Source: Lentimicrobium sp. (GTDB lineage Bacteria > Bacteroidota > Bacteroidia > Bacteroidales > Lentimicrobiaceae). From it: 64,000 nucleotides of DNA. Where the stretch lies: contig JAHYJC010000005.1 in NCBI GenBank assembly GCA_019429275.1, positions 78,325-142,324 of the forward strand, read 5' to 3'. Positions 26,284 through 36,937 of the stretch are shown here, piece after piece (position 1 is the stretch's first letter; every line of letters begins with the position of its first letter). A program made the position numbers and the translations under genes. The notes beneath the pieces were generated by a model, which saw nothing but the letters and a program-made list of their open reading frames with translations, was not told where the DNA came from and made no database searches.

Positions 26284-27081
26284 TCATTTGTTGTTTTTTT
26301 TACAAATTACCTGATCCTTGTATTTCAGATTAATCTGGTGGTATTTAGTCCAGATTTCCGGGCTGTTTCCAGCGGTATAATAGATTTTTAACTTTTCAAG
26401 TTTTTCTTCAATTGAAGTTGTATCACCCAACAGGATGGTATGGTCTCCTATTTTCGGGATTATTTCTGTTTCTCCCGATGAATTTATATAGATTTGCTCA
26501 GCCAATGCCTTTGTGAATTTATTCTTATTCAAACTTTTAGCGACCAAAAAAATTTTTTGCAAATCAGGCGGCAGATTTTTATACCGCTCTTTTGAATTCC
26601 TGGTGGCATTTTCAGGGTCTGTTTTATTTTCTGACTCTATTTTTCCGTTGGCAATTAAAACACGGGCTGTAAATTCATGACTTATTGGAAGCCTTTTTCC
26701 CTCAGAATCAATATAAAATTGTAAGCCATTCCTGTCTATTACTCTCACAATCGGGTTTCGCTGAGTTACAACAGCTTTTAATTTTCCATTGATGTCCATG
26801 GTTAGATTAACATTTTTTACAAACGGACTCTGACTTATGGCTTTATGTATCTCTTCCAGTTCGATGTTACCAATGGGTTGCCCTTTTACTTTAATTCCTT
26901 TTTCAGTCACCAATTGCCGGATATAAAACCGGCTTATCAACGGATCTGCACCATTATAGTCGAGTTCAATGTTAAATTGCGGACAAATTACAGCATCCTG
27001 CTTTTTGTTAGCAAAAATGAAAAGCATGATTATTCCTGCTGCCAGAACCGATTTCAGGACGATATTCAATACCCTTTTCAT
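26284..27081 (-). CDS. ftsQ: FtsQ/DivIB-like cell division protein
   Basis: 265 residues. One N-terminal transmembrane helix (about 5-24), then a POTRA-like region (PLISRFYIRQLVTEKGI and ISQSPFVKNVNLTMDINGKL) and a beta domain with ITQ-type strand VVTQRNPIVRVIDRNGLQF. These features and the location between murC and ftsA identify it as FtsQ, which links early and late division proteins in the periplasm. Sequence similarity to proteobacterial FtsQ is low, as usual in Bacteroidetes. Its start overlaps the murC stop by four bases. Confidence 0.88.
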   Translation of the reverse strand: MKRVLNIVLKSVLAAGIIMLFIFANKKQDAVICPQFNIELDYNGADPLISRFYIRQLVTEKGIKVKGQPIGNIELEEIHKAISQSPFVKNVNLTMDINGKLKAVVTQRNPIVRVIDRNGLQFYIDSEGKRLPISHEFTARVLIANGKIESENKTDPENATRNSKERYKNLPPDLQKIFLVAKSLNKNKFTKALAEQIYINSSGETEIIPKIGDHTILLGDTTSIEEKLEKLKIYYTAGNSPEIWTKYHQINLKYKDQVICKKNNK

Positions 27082-28445
27082 AGGCTCTTTGTTTTTAGTA
27101 ATAATTTTTCAATGGGTTCAACTATCTGATCAATATCGCCAGCACCAAGTGTGATTAAAATATCAGTTTTTTCAGATTGAAGCAAATTGAGGACATCTTC
27201 TCGATTGCACAGGCGTTTTTCAGGCGAAGTAATTTTTTGAAGCAGCATCTCTGAACTGACTCCCTCAATCGGTAATTCTCTTGCCGGATAAATATCGAGC
27301 AGTATGACGCGGTCGAGTAGTGACAGGCTTTTCGAAAATTCCTCTGCAAAATCTCTTGTTCGTGTGTAAAGATGCGGCTGGAAAATTCCGGTTATATGTC
27401 TTCCCGGATATAGACTCCTGACAGAATTGATACAGGCCTTCAGTTCTTCAGGGTGATGGGCATAATCATCGATAAACAGCATGTCGGGCTGATTGATTCT
27501 GATGTCGAAACGACGTTTTACCCCCGAAAAAGTTTTTATTCCTTGCCTGATTTCATTATCGCTTGCGCCAGATAACCAGGATGCTGCCGCCGCAGCAATG
27601 CTGTTTTCCACATTAAATAGTCCCGGAAGGTCCGGCCTGAGATCCTTGATTATTCCTTCGGGAACAACAAGGTCAAACTGATACTTATGATCGGCAATTT
27701 TTATGTTTCTGGCATAAAAATCACTGATCTGATCAAGATGATAGGTATAAACCTCAACTTCAGTACCTGTATTGATTTGTATTCCAATACCTTTCTTAAC
27801 CAGTAAAATACCTCCATTTGATATTTTTTCTGTAAAACCAGTGAATGTATTCTTAAGATCCTGGTGATCAGTATATATGTCCAGATGATCGGCATCGGCC
27901 GACGTAATCACTGCAAGCCAGGGATTAAGCTTTAAAAATGACCGGTCAAATTCATCAGCTTCTGTTACTATTATTCTGCTAACTGCATTTACCAGTAAAT
28001 TTGAGTCGTAATTTTTAGAAATACCTCCTAAAAAGGCTGTACAACCAATCGAAGAATTGAACATGATATGTGAAATCATTGTCGAAACAGTGGTTTTGCC
28101 ATGTGTTCCGGCTACAGCTATTGTATTTTTATCATCAGTTAAGTTGGCAAGAACTTCGGCCCTCTTTTTAATGTTGTATTTTCCTGAAGTTGCAACCACA
28201 AATTCTTTCAGATCTTTTGGTATTGCCGGAGTATAAACAATTAGATCGGCATTGATGGGGATCAGGTCTGGTCTATCTTCATAATGGATAGATATGCCTT
28301 CAGATTCTAGTTGTGTTGTTAAAGCGGTTGATGTTTTATCATAGCCTGAAACCTTAATGCCGGCTATGTGGAAAAATCTGGCAAGTGCACTCATGCCGAT
28401 ACCTCCAATGCCAAGAAAATAAACATTTTTTAAAGTTTCAGTCAT
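27078..28445 (-). CDS. murC: UDP-N-acetylmuramate--L-alanine ligase
   Basis: Adds L-alanine to UDP-MurNAc, the first peptide-forming step of peptidoglycan. 455 residues. The N-terminal Rossmann domain begins with YFLGIGGIGMSALARF, the ATP-binding P-loop is GTHGKTT (113-119), and FIDDYAHHPEE lies in the C-terminal domain, all typical of MurC. It lies between murG and ftsQ with short or overlapping junctions. Confidence 0.96.
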   Translation of the reverse strand: MTETLKNVYFLGIGGIGMSALARFFHIAGIKVSGYDKTSTALTTQLESEGISIHYEDRPDLIPINADLIVYTPAIPKDLKEFVVATSGKYNIKKRAEVLANLTDDKNTIAVAGTHGKTTVSTMISHIMFNSSIGCTAFLGGISKNYDSNLLVNAVSRIIVTEADEFDRSFLKLNPWLAVITSADADHLDIYTDHQDLKNTFTGFTEKISNGGILLVKKGIGIQINTGTEVEVYTYHLDQISDFYARNIKIADHKYQFDLVVPEGIIKDLRPDLPGLFNVENSIAAAAASWLSGASDNEIRQGIKTFSGVKRRFDIRINQPDMLFIDDYAHHPEELKACINSVRSLYPGRHITGIFQPHLYTRTRDFAEEFSKSLSLLDRVILLDIYPARELPIEGVSSEMLLQKITSPEKRLCNREDVLNLLQSEKTDILITLGAGDIDQIVEPIEKLLLKTKSL

Positions 28446-28451
28446 CGCGGT

Positions 28452-29567
28452 TTAATTGTTTAATTCAATTAATTCCATTATTATGGTTGCAATTTCTTCT
28501 GCAGCCGCTGGTTTGGCAAGTAATTTTATATTTTTGCTGAGCTCAGATTGTTTTTCAGGATTTATCGCCAGCGAAATAATTTCAGTTCCGAGTTTTTCCT
28601 CTGCCTCTGAATCCTTAATAATTTCAGCCGCATTCTTTTTCTTCAACGCCATTGCGTTTTTGGTTTGATGATTTTCTGCCACATTAGGCGAAGGCACTAA
28701 TATTGCCGGTTTTCCGGTTATACACAATTCTGAAACAGCAAGTGCCCCAGCCCGGGAGATCACAATATCAGCAGCAGCATAGGCAAAATCCATTCTGGTG
28801 ATAAAGTCATACTGCCTGATGCCAATATTTTCGAAAGGGAGAGATGCTGCCCTGGCTGTTTCTCCGTATGATTTTCCGGTTTGCCAAATCATTTGAAGGC
28901 CTGCATCGCTCATCTCCTTCAAAGAATGATGAATGCTCTTGTTGATTGTGAGTGAACCAAGGCTTCCTCCCAAAATTAAAACAACAGGTTTTGAAGAATC
29001 AAGACCGAAAAAGTTTATGGCTTCCTCCTTTTTTGATTCTGCATTTATAATATCTAACCTGACAGGGTTTCCGGTTAAGATAATTTTTGAGGCAGGAAAA
29101 TATTTTTCCATATCAGGATAAGCTACGCAGATTTTCATGACTTTTCCGGCCAGCATGCGATTGGTTATTCCGGGATAAGAATTCTGTTCCTGGATCAGAG
29201 TTGGGATCTTCATGTCACAAGCAGCCCTGACAGTAGGTCCACTGGCATATCCACCAACTCCAACCACTGCATGTGGGTTGAATTCTTTAATGATACTCCT
29301 TGCTTTTAATGTACTGTAAATAACCTTTACCGGAAATAAAAGGTTTTTGAGCGTCAATTTACGCTGTAGACCGCTGATCCAAAGCGTTTTAATCGCGTAT
29401 CCTGCAGCTGGAACTTTTTCAGTTTCCATTCGGCCTTCTGCTCCAACAAAAAGAATTTTAACGCCTGGTCTTAACGAAGTCAGGGCATCTGCAATGGCGA
29501 TAGCCGGAAATACATGGCCTCCGGTTCCCCCTCCACTAATGATTATTCTTACTTCAGGCAATGGCAT
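28452..29567 (-). CDS. murG: Lipid II synthase MurG (GlcNAc transferase)
   Basis: Transfers GlcNAc from UDP-GlcNAc to lipid I at the inner face of the membrane. The glycine-rich N-terminal motif is ISGGGTGGHVFPA; the donor-side motifs ILGGSLGS and ISRAGALAVSELC are present. The longest frame starts at 29627, within ftsW; the ATG at 29567 (MPLPEVRIIISGGG) gives the family-like start and overlaps ftsW by only 14 bases, so I use it. The protein is about 371 residues, as expected. Confidence 0.95.
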   Translation of the reverse strand: MPLPEVRIIISGGGTGGHVFPAIAIADALTSLRPGVKILFVGAEGRMETEKVPAAGYAIKTLWISGLQRKLTLKNLLFPVKVIYSTLKARSIIKEFNPHAVVGVGGYASGPTVRAACDMKIPTLIQEQNSYPGITNRMLAGKVMKICVAYPDMEKYFPASKIILTGNPVRLDIINAESKKEEAINFFGLDSSKPVVLILGGSLGSLTINKSIHHSLKEMSDAGLQMIWQTGKSYGETARAASLPFENIGIRQYDFITRMDFAYAAADIVISRAGALAVSELCITGKPAILVPSPNVAENHQTKNAMALKKKNAAEIIKDSEAEEKLGTEIISLAINPEKQSELSKNIKLLAKPAAAEEIATIIMELIELNN

Positions 29568-30735
29568 GTTCTGGTTGTTTGTTTTTAGCTTCTGTGGGTT
29601 CAGTTTTTTCAGATTCTTCAATTTCACGACTTACGCTAAGAATGATTCCTATTGCAATGCTGGTAAACCAGATGGATGTGCCTCCCATGCTAACAAGAGG
29701 TAATGTTTGTCCGGTAACCGGAAGCAGATTTACAGCTACCATCATATTTACCATCGCCTGGAATACGAGGCTGAAGGCTACACCGAAGGTTAGAAAAGCT
29801 GCAAAATTTCTTGGACTTCGGATTACAATTTTAACAGCCCTGAACATCAGGATCAGATACAGAAAGACTACAAGGGTACCTCCTATGAGACCGTATTCTT
29901 CAATGATAATAGCAAAAATAAAATCGGAATATGGGTGGGGCAAAAAGTTTTTCTGAGTGGAATTTCCTGGCATCTTGCCTGTAATACCACCCGTTGCAAT
30001 GGCTATTTTTGCTTGTTCTACCTGATAATTCGAATCACTATCGCCACTTTTGAAGCTTTCAATCCTGTTTTGCCAGGTTCCAAGGCGATTATCTCGCTTT
30101 GGTGAGTAAATTAAAATTGTAATTAGTAAGGCCGCTGCCGTTAATCCGATTCCAATAAGTGTTAAAAGATATTTTATCCTAACCCTGCCCACAAACATGA
30201 GCACCAGCGATGTGGCGAAAATAAGGGCTGCAGTTGAGAAATTTGCCGGCAAAATGAGTAAAGTAATTACCACAACAGGTAAGAGTATGGCGATAAACCC
30301 TTTTTTAAAGTCGTTGATTTCATTTTGTTTTTTAGCGAGTAACCGGGCGACATAAATTATGAGAGCCAGCTTGGCAAGGTCTGAAGGTTGAAAAGTGATA
30401 TTTACCAGTGGAAGTGTGTACCAACGGCTGGCTTCATTCATCGAAGTTCCGAAAAAGAGGGTATAGGCAAGTAAAGGAATCGATAAATAAAGGGCTAGTT
30501 GTGAAATTCGGGCATAGTATTTATACTTTACCTGATGGGCCAGAAACATAAGGACTAAACCAAATAAGAGAATTCCCAAATGCTTAACGAGATAATATTC
30601 CGTGTTTCCTGCTTTATATCGGTACGCCAGAGTACCAGTTGAACTGTAAACGGCAAGCAAAGAGAATATTGACAGCAGAAAAACTACTGCCCATATTACT
30701 TTGTCTCCTTTTACCCGGCTCAGAATAGATTTCAT
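29554..30735 (-). CDS. ftsW: FtsW, SEDS-family lipid II polymerase
   Basis: 393-residue polytopic membrane protein with about ten hydrophobic segments. SEDS motifs seen are VYSSTGTLAYRY near the N-terminus, YHxxR-equivalent region, FAIIIEEYGLIGG and the C-terminal LPLVSMGGTSIWFTSIAIGIIL. It polymerises septal glycan strands with its partner PBP (the ftsI gene in this cluster). The cluster position between murD and murG makes FtsW more likely than RodA. Confidence 0.94.
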   Translation of the reverse strand: MKSILSRVKGDKVIWAVVFLLSIFSLLAVYSSTGTLAYRYKAGNTEYYLVKHLGILLFGLVLMFLAHQVKYKYYARISQLALYLSIPLLAYTLFFGTSMNEASRWYTLPLVNITFQPSDLAKLALIIYVARLLAKKQNEINDFKKGFIAILLPVVVITLLILPANFSTAALIFATSLVLMFVGRVRIKYLLTLIGIGLTAAALLITILIYSPKRDNRLGTWQNRIESFKSGDSDSNYQVEQAKIAIATGGITGKMPGNSTQKNFLPHPYSDFIFAIIIEEYGLIGGTLVVFLYLILMFRAVKIVIRSPRNFAAFLTFGVAFSLVFQAMVNMMVAVNLLPVTGQTLPLVSMGGTSIWFTSIAIGIILSVSREIEESEKTEPTEAKNKQPEHAIA

Positions 30736-30748
30736 GATATTTTTATTT

Positions 30749-32095
30749 TCAAAGGGTATTTACAGCATTTTTAAACTGGTTGCCACGGTCTTCGTAATTT
30801 TCAAAAAGATCGAAACTTGCACAGGCGGGAGACAGAAGTACTACATCACCATTGCTTGCAAGGTAATAGGCCTTATTCACTGCTTCTGAAGCGGAACGTG
30901 CTTCGGTAATCGAAGGTATAATGCCGTAAAAAGCCTCTATCAGCCTTGTGTTGTCCAGACCAAGGCAAACCAGTGCCTTAACTCTTGATTTTACAACATC
31001 AAGCAATTTTGTATAATCGTTGCCTTTGTCTGTGCCTCCGGCAATCCAGATTATCGGTTTATGCTGGTTTTCCAGAGCCCACCAGGCAGCGTTTATATTT
31101 GTGGCTTTTGAGTCATTTATAAACTCAATGCCATGAATATTGGCAACATATTCGAGCCGGTGTCCGATATTTTCGAAACTGGCAAGGCTTTCCTTTATGC
31201 TTTCCTTGCGCAAACCTAATAAGCTTCCGGCAACTCCGGCTGCCATTGAGTTGTAAATATTGTGCTTTCCCTGTAAAGCCAGTTCTTCGATTGTCATAGT
31301 GAACTTATCCCCATTTATATTGAATACTAATGTGTTTCCTTCTAGCCAGGCACCTTTATGCCCTTTTTCGCGCAAGCTTATTATGTAATTTTCCTGATTT
31401 AGTTTTGTTTTTCCGACGATTTCTCTGGAGGCCTCATCGTCACCACACCAGATAAAAGCATCCTCTTTTTTCTGATTGAGGATAATCCTCATTTTTGAGG
31501 CTGCATATTTTGTAAAATCATTGGAGTACCTGTCAAGATGATCAGGTGTAATGTTTAACAGAATCGCAATTTCGGCCTTGAATTTTTCTATGCCATCTAA
31601 CTGAAAGCTGCTGATTTCCAAAGTATAGTAGTCGTAATCGTTGTTTAAAACTTCAAATGCAAAACTGTTTCCGATATTTCCGCCTACACCTGCATTTAGC
31701 CCGGCTTGTGAAAGCATATGATGAATTAATCCGGTTGTTGTGGTTTTACCATTGCTTCCCGTAACACAGATTTTTTTTGCTTCAGTGTATCTGGAAGCAA
31801 ATTCGATATCAGAAATAACAGGTATTCTCCTTCTTCTGGCTTCAGATATAAGTGACACCGAATCAGGAATTCCCGGACTTTTAATTATTTCTTCGATATC
31901 CTGCAGGAGATTATCCCCATGTTCTCCCTCTTCAAACTCAATGTGGTTTTTGATCAGTTGATCCTTGTAATTTTGTTTTATCAGGCCATTGTCAGAAACA
32001 AAAACACTAAACCCCCTGCCTGCTGCCAGTAATGCAGCTCCGGTTCCGCTTTCGCCGGCCCCCAGGACAAGTATTTTGGGTAAAGTGATCATCAA
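30749..32095 (-). CDS. murD: UDP-N-acetylmuramoylalanine--D-glutamate ligase
   Basis: Adds D-glutamate to UDP-MurNAc-L-Ala. 448 residues. N-terminal domain starts ILVLGAGESGTGAALLA; the P-loop is GSNGKTTTT (113-121); ITPDHLDRY carries conserved Mur ligase residues and NDSKATNINAAWWAL is a MurD-specific segment. The start codon directly follows the mraY stop. Confidence 0.96.
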   Translation of the reverse strand: MMITLPKILVLGAGESGTGAALLAAGRGFSVFVSDNGLIKQNYKDQLIKNHIEFEEGEHGDNLLQDIEEIIKSPGIPDSVSLISEARRRRIPVISDIEFASRYTEAKKICVTGSNGKTTTTGLIHHMLSQAGLNAGVGGNIGNSFAFEVLNNDYDYYTLEISSFQLDGIEKFKAEIAILLNITPDHLDRYSNDFTKYAASKMRIILNQKKEDAFIWCGDDEASREIVGKTKLNQENYIISLREKGHKGAWLEGNTLVFNINGDKFTMTIEELALQGKHNIYNSMAAGVAGSLLGLRKESIKESLASFENIGHRLEYVANIHGIEFINDSKATNINAAWWALENQHKPIIWIAGGTDKGNDYTKLLDVVKSRVKALVCLGLDNTRLIEAFYGIIPSITEARSASEAVNKAYYLASNGDVVLLSPACASFDLFENYEDRGNQFKNAVNTL

Positions 32096-33349
32096 CTATC
32101 TGATTTTTAGAGTTATAATGGTAAAAACTGCAAGCATAATACCCACAATAAAAAATCTCTGAACAATTTTGGGTTCTGCATATCCCAGCATTTGGTAATG
32201 GTGATGGAGTGGTGCCATTTTAAATATTCTTCTCCCTTCTCCATATTTTCTCTTTGTGCGCTTAAAATGACTTACCTGAAGTACAACAGAAAGATTTTCA
32301 GCAAGAAAAATTCCGCACAAAATAGGTATCAGTAGTTCCTTTCGTATCATTATTGCCAGAACGGCAATAACACCTCCAAGAGCCAGAGAACCCGTATCTC
32401 CCATAAAAACCTGAGCAGGAAAGGTGTTATACCACAGAAATCCGGTGCATGCTCCCACAAATGCACTTACGAAAATTGTGAGTTCACCGGTGTCGGGGAG
32501 ATACATAATGTTAAGGTAATCGGCGAAAACATAGTTGCCCGAAACCCAGGCCAGTATGCCCAGTGTAACGCCGATAATTGCTGAAGTGCCCGTGGCGAGG
32601 CCATCTATTCCATCGGTGAGGTTGGCCCCGTTTGAAACTGAAGTTATGATAAGAATTACAACAGGTACGAAAATTATCCAGGCATGTTTCATTGCTTTTT
32701 CGCCGAAGGGCTTGAGAAGCAGAGCATAATCAAGTTCATTGTTTTTGAAAAACGGAATGGTAGTTTTGGTAGATTTTGAAGATTGCCTCGAAAATCGCTT
32801 GTCATGATTGTCTATCTGTTCGAATTCACTGGGTGAGTTGATAGACGAGGTGCTTGTTTGTAGGATTTTTTCTCTGATGACCACATCTTCATGAAAATAC
32901 AAGGTCAATCCCACCACCAAACCAATAATGATCTGACCCAGTATTTTAAACTTTCCGGCAAGGCCCTTTTTATTTTTATTGAAAACTTTGATATAATCAT
33001 CTACAAACCCGATAAATCCAAGCCATATGGTAGTAATGAGAATAAGGATGATATAGATGTTGTTCAGTTTGGCAAAGAGTAGTGTGGGTACCACAATTGC
33101 GCTAAGAATAATAAGTCCACCCATGGTTGGTGTGCCTTGTTTTTCTTTTTGCCCTTCCAACCCAAGATCTCTGACAATTTCCCCAACCAGCTTCCTGCGG
33201 AGATAATTAATAAGGGTTTTACCAAACAACAATGAAATAACAAGTGACGTGATGACCGCAAGTGCAGCCCGGAATGATATATACTGAAACATACCTGCTC
33301 CGGGGAAATCCAGACTTTTGTTCAGATAATCAAACAGATAGTACAACAT
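32096..33349 (-). CDS. mraY: Phospho-N-acetylmuramoyl-pentapeptide-transferase
   Basis: Makes lipid I from UDP-MurNAc-pentapeptide and undecaprenyl phosphate. 417 residues with about ten transmembrane segments; longer than the E. coli protein (360) because of an extra soluble stretch near residues 165-205 that is usual in Bacteroidetes. Catalytic motifs present: [20 protein letters not shown] and [12 protein letters not shown], and PLHHHYQ near the C-terminus. Confidence 0.96.
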   Translation of the reverse strand: MLYYLFDYLNKSLDFPGAGMFQYISFRAALAVITSLVISLLFGKTLINYLRRKLVGEIVRDLGLEGQKEKQGTPTMGGLIILSAIVVPTLLFAKLNNIYIILILITTIWLGFIGFVDDYIKVFNKNKKGLAGKFKILGQIIIGLVVGLTLYFHEDVVIREKILQTSTSSINSPSEFEQIDNHDKRFSRQSSKSTKTTIPFFKNNELDYALLLKPFGEKAMKHAWIIFVPVVILIITSVSNGANLTDGIDGLATGTSAIIGVTLGILAWVSGNYVFADYLNIMYLPDTGELTIFVSAFVGACTGFLWYNTFPAQVFMGDTGSLALGGVIAVLAIMIRKELLIPILCGIFLAENLSVVLQVSHFKRTKRKYGEGRRIFKMAPLHHHYQMLGYAEPKIVQRFFIVGIMLAVFTIITLKIR

Positions 33350-33364
33350 ACATTCTCTTTTATA

Positions 33365-34831
33365 TTATTGATTGTCAGTAATTCCCAGTGCTTCTTTCAG
33401 TTCTTCCCTATCGTCGAAATGATGCTTTACGCCCTTTATCTCCTGATAAGTTTCATGCCCTTTGCCTGCAACAAGAATGATATCTCCGCTTTCAGCCATG
33501 GTACACGCTGTTCTTATTGCCTGCTTCCTGTTGCTGATAATCAGGGTTGACTTTTTTCTGTCAGGCGTTATTCCGGATATCATTTCATCCAAAATGTCAT
33601 CGGGATTTTCATCACGTGGATTGTCAGCTGTTAGTATGGTAATGCTGCTGTTTTCTGCTGCTATGGATGCCATCAGGGGCCGTTTTGTCTTATCCCTGTT
33701 GCCACCTGCACCAACTACAGTAAAAAGCCTGCCATTCCCTTCGCGTATGGCATTAATCGTTGTAATTACATTCAGCAATGCATCGGGAGTATGGGCATAA
33801 TCGACAATACCGGTTATTCCCAAAGGAGATTTCATATATTCGAAGCGTCCATCAACAGGAATGAGTTTGCTAAGGCCTGTCAGACTATCTTCTTCACTCA
33901 TGCCCAACATCAAAGAGGTTGCATAAATGCTAAGCAGGTTATAGGCATTGAAATTACCGACCAGTCGGCACCAGACATCTCTGCCATTGATGTTAAGTTG
34001 CAGTCCGTCGAAATGATTTTCAAGTATCCTGCATTTAAAATCTGCCTGTTTTTTTACAGCCATGGTCTTTATGATAGCCCTGGTATTCTGGACCATTACA
34101 AACCCGTTTTTATCATCAATGTTGGTGATTGCAAATGCATGGTCCGATAGTGAATCGAAAAAACTTTTCTTTGCTTTCAGGTAAGCGTCGAAAGTCAGAT
34201 GATAATCCAGGTGGTCATGTGTGAGATTTGTAAAAACACCACCTTTAAATGTTAGCCCGGCAATGCGTTTCTGGACCACTGCATGTGAACTTACTTCCAT
34301 AAAGCAATATTCACATCCTTCCAAAACCATTTGTCTGATTAAATCATTTAACTCCAAAGGGCCTGGAGTGGTATGGGTGGATGGTAATTCCCTTGAGTTG
34401 ACCATATTTCTCACAGTTGAAATCAGCCCGGTTTTGAATCCCGCCTGACTGAACAACTGAAATAACAGGGTTGCTGTTGTTGTTTTTCCGTTTGTTCCGG
34501 TGATTCCGATAAGATTGAGCTCAGCCGAAGGATTATCATAAAAGTTGCCGGCCATAATTGCAAGAGTTTCGGTACTGTCTTTCACCTGGATATAGGTAAC
34601 TCCACTCTCTTTTTGATCAGGTAATTGTTCGCAGACAATGGCTTTTACACCTTTCGAAATGACTTCATTTATGTAGTTGTGTCCGTCCGTCTTGGTCCCT
34701 TTAATAGCTACAAATACTTGATCAGGGCTGGTTTTTCTCGAATCTGATGTAATGCCACCAACAGGTAAATCAGTGCTACCCGAAACTCCGGTAATTCTGC
34801 AGCGATACAATATGTCCTGTAGTGTTTTCAT
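33365..34831 (-). CDS. murE: UDP-MurNAc-tripeptide synthetase, meso-diaminopimelate type
   Basis: Adds the third residue of the stem peptide. 488 residues. P-loop GTNGKTT is at 112-118 and the conserved His-bearing MEVSSHAV follows. The specificity motif reads DNPRDE, which marks enzymes that add meso-diaminopimelate rather than lysine, so the organism should have DAP-type peptidoglycan. It starts six bases after ftsI. Confidence 0.96.
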   Translation of the reverse strand: MKTLQDILYRCRITGVSGSTDLPVGGITSDSRKTSPDQVFVAIKGTKTDGHNYINEVISKGVKAIVCEQLPDQKESGVTYIQVKDSTETLAIMAGNFYDNPSAELNLIGITGTNGKTTTATLLFQLFSQAGFKTGLISTVRNMVNSRELPSTHTTPGPLELNDLIRQMVLEGCEYCFMEVSSHAVVQKRIAGLTFKGGVFTNLTHDHLDYHLTFDAYLKAKKSFFDSLSDHAFAITNIDDKNGFVMVQNTRAIIKTMAVKKQADFKCRILENHFDGLQLNINGRDVWCRLVGNFNAYNLLSIYATSLMLGMSEEDSLTGLSKLIPVDGRFEYMKSPLGITGIVDYAHTPDALLNVITTINAIREGNGRLFTVVGAGGNRDKTKRPLMASIAAENSSITILTADNPRDENPDDILDEMISGITPDRKKSTLIISNRKQAIRTACTMAESGDIILVAGKGHETYQEIKGVKHHFDDREELKEALGITDNQ

Positions 34832-34837
34832 CTGACC

Positions 34838-36937
34838 TTATCCCAATTCAATGACACATGTACTTCCTTTAACCACCTTGGTTCCGGCAGGTATGGATTG
34901 TTTTCTGACTTTACCTTTTCCGGTAACCTGAACTTTTATGCCTGTCGATTCAAGCAGATAGAAAGCATCTCTGGCGCCCATGCCTTTAACATCCGGAATT
35001 ATACCTTCACTTATTTCAATGGCTTTTGTTTCAGTAACTTCATTTAATTTCCTGCAGGCTATCCAGTCACCTTCATCCAAATTGCCTGGAACCGAGGCAT
35101 TCACCGATTTAAAAAGTGTAATCAGTTCTTTTGAATTTCCCGAGGCAAACAATTGAGGCCGGTTAATCAGGGTGTCGTTTATTCTTGGTGTGATGTCCAA
35201 TCTTGTTGAATATACTTTATCAGCAACTTCTTTAAATACTGGGCCAGCAATTGATCCGCCATAATAAACACCCTTACTGGGTTTGTTAATGACAACGATC
35301 ATTGAGTATTTTGGATCCTCGGCAGGAAAATAACCAACAAACGAGGCCTTATAATTTGATTTATTGTAACCTGCATTGTCTTGAGCAATCTGGGCTGTGC
35401 CGGTTTTGCCGGCTATTTTGTAAACAGGATTCTTCAGGTGAGTAGCTGTGCCTTTTTCAACAACGCCTTCCAGAAGTGAACGCGCCATTGCAATAGATTC
35501 TGTCTTTTTGGTTATGGATTGTGAAAGCACAACCGGTTCAAAAGTATCTATTACTTCTCCGGCAGACCTTATTTCCCTGACCAACAGTGGCTTAACCAAA
35601 ACTCCGTTGTTGGCAACAGCATTGTAAAAAGCAAGGGTTTGCAGTGGTGTAATGGCAACTTCATATCCTATCGACATCCAGGGTAACGACACTTTTGACC
35701 AGTATTTATTTTTGGTATCTTTTATTCCCGGATGACCTTCGCCTGTAATATCCAATCCCAGCGGCTGATTTAGGCGCATGGCATATAGCTTATCGATAAA
35801 CTGTTGTGGCTTATCTTTATATGCATTATGAATTGATTTGGAAATCCCCACATTTGATGAAAGCTCAAAAGCTCTTCTTACACTTATTCTTCCATAACCT
35901 CCATGATGCGAATCTTTCATGGTTCGGTTTGCAAATTTCACTGCTCCGCCCTGGGTGTCAACAGTATCATTCAGGCTTATCAAACCATCATCAAGTGCGG
36001 CCAGCAATGAGGCCAGTTTGAAAGTGGAACCGGGTTCAGAACTTTCGCCTATGGCATAATTGTATTTTTCTTCATAAACCCCTTCCTTGTTTTTGCCAAG
36101 ATTTGCAATGGCAACTATATAACCGGTTTTAACTTCCATTAAGACAACACATCCATGATCAGCTTCATTGGCAATCAATTGTCTCATAAGTGCATCTTCT
36201 GCAACATCCTGAATGTTAATGTCTATTGTAGTTACAATATCATAGCCATTGCGTGGTTCTATTTCATTTTCCTCGTTAAGTGGCCTCCATACACCATTGG
36301 CAATGCGTTGCATGAGCCTTTGGCCACTTTCACCTTCAAGTAATTGACTATAAGCGCCCTCCAGGCCAATATCATTTTCAGTCCCCTCTTTGTCCCAGCC
36401 TATAGTTCTGAAAGCTAAGTACTTAAAAGGTAATTCCCTCCTGTACTTCGATTGAAAAATCAATCCACCTTTGTATTTTCCCAGCCTGAAAATTGGAAAC
36501 TTTCTTACCTTTTTGAGGTCTTCATAAGTTAAATTACGTTTGAGTAGCAGGTAACGATTATTCTGTTTACGACCTTTTACAAGTAATTCGAGATATTCTT
36601 TCTTACTTCTGTCTCTGAAGTGATTGGACAGGTGCCAGGCCAGTGAATCAACATTTTCAAAATAGAAATCATCCTCAAAATGAGTATTTCCTGCATCAAT
36701 GCGCAATTCAAAAACAGGTACCGAGGCGGCCAACAGACTGCCATCAGCTGCAAGTATATTGCCTCTGGTGGCCTCTATATTTTCATATCTTATACTTAAT
36801 TTTTTAGCTTTTTCTCTCCATTCATCGCCTTCAACAAACTGAATATAAGCAGCTTTGCCAAGTATTGCCAGACCAAGCAAAACCAACACAAAATAAACAA
36901 GGTAAACCTTCTTTAATATTTCACCCTTATTTTCCAT
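34838..36937 (-). CDS. ftsI: Division transpeptidase (FtsI/PBP2-type) with PASTA domain
   Basis: Class B penicillin-binding protein that crosslinks septal peptidoglycan. 699 residues. One N-terminal transmembrane helix (about 10-30), a pedestal domain, then the transpeptidase with the active-site SxxK at S304-K307 (GSTFK), SSN at 360-362 and KTG at 511-513. The last about 60 residues (PDVKGMGARDAFYLLES onward) form a PASTA domain, as in SpoVD-like and other Bacteroidetes FtsI proteins. It overlaps the ftsL-like gene by 11 bases. Confidence 0.95.
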   Translation of the reverse strand: MENKGEILKKVYLVYFVLVLLGLAILGKAAYIQFVEGDEWREKAKKLSIRYENIEATRGNILAADGSLLAASVPVFELRIDAGNTHFEDDFYFENVDSLAWHLSNHFRDRSKKEYLELLVKGRKQNNRYLLLKRNLTYEDLKKVRKFPIFRLGKYKGGLIFQSKYRRELPFKYLAFRTIGWDKEGTENDIGLEGAYSQLLEGESGQRLMQRIANGVWRPLNEENEIEPRNGYDIVTTIDINIQDVAEDALMRQLIANEADHGCVVLMEVKTGYIVAIANLGKNKEGVYEEKYNYAIGESSEPGSTFKLASLLAALDDGLISLNDTVDTQGGAVKFANRTMKDSHHGGYGRISVRRAFELSSNVGISKSIHNAYKDKPQQFIDKLYAMRLNQPLGLDITGEGHPGIKDTKNKYWSKVSLPWMSIGYEVAITPLQTLAFYNAVANNGVLVKPLLVREIRSAGEVIDTFEPVVLSQSITKKTESIAMARSLLEGVVEKGTATHLKNPVYKIAGKTGTAQIAQDNAGYNKSNYKASFVGYFPAEDPKYSMIVVINKPSKGVYYGGSIAGPVFKEVADKVYSTRLDITPRINDTLINRPQLFASGNSKELITLFKSVNASVPGNLDEGDWIACRKLNEVTETKAIEISEGIIPDVKGMGARDAFYLLESTGIKVQVTGKGKVRKQSIPAGTKVVKGSTCVIELG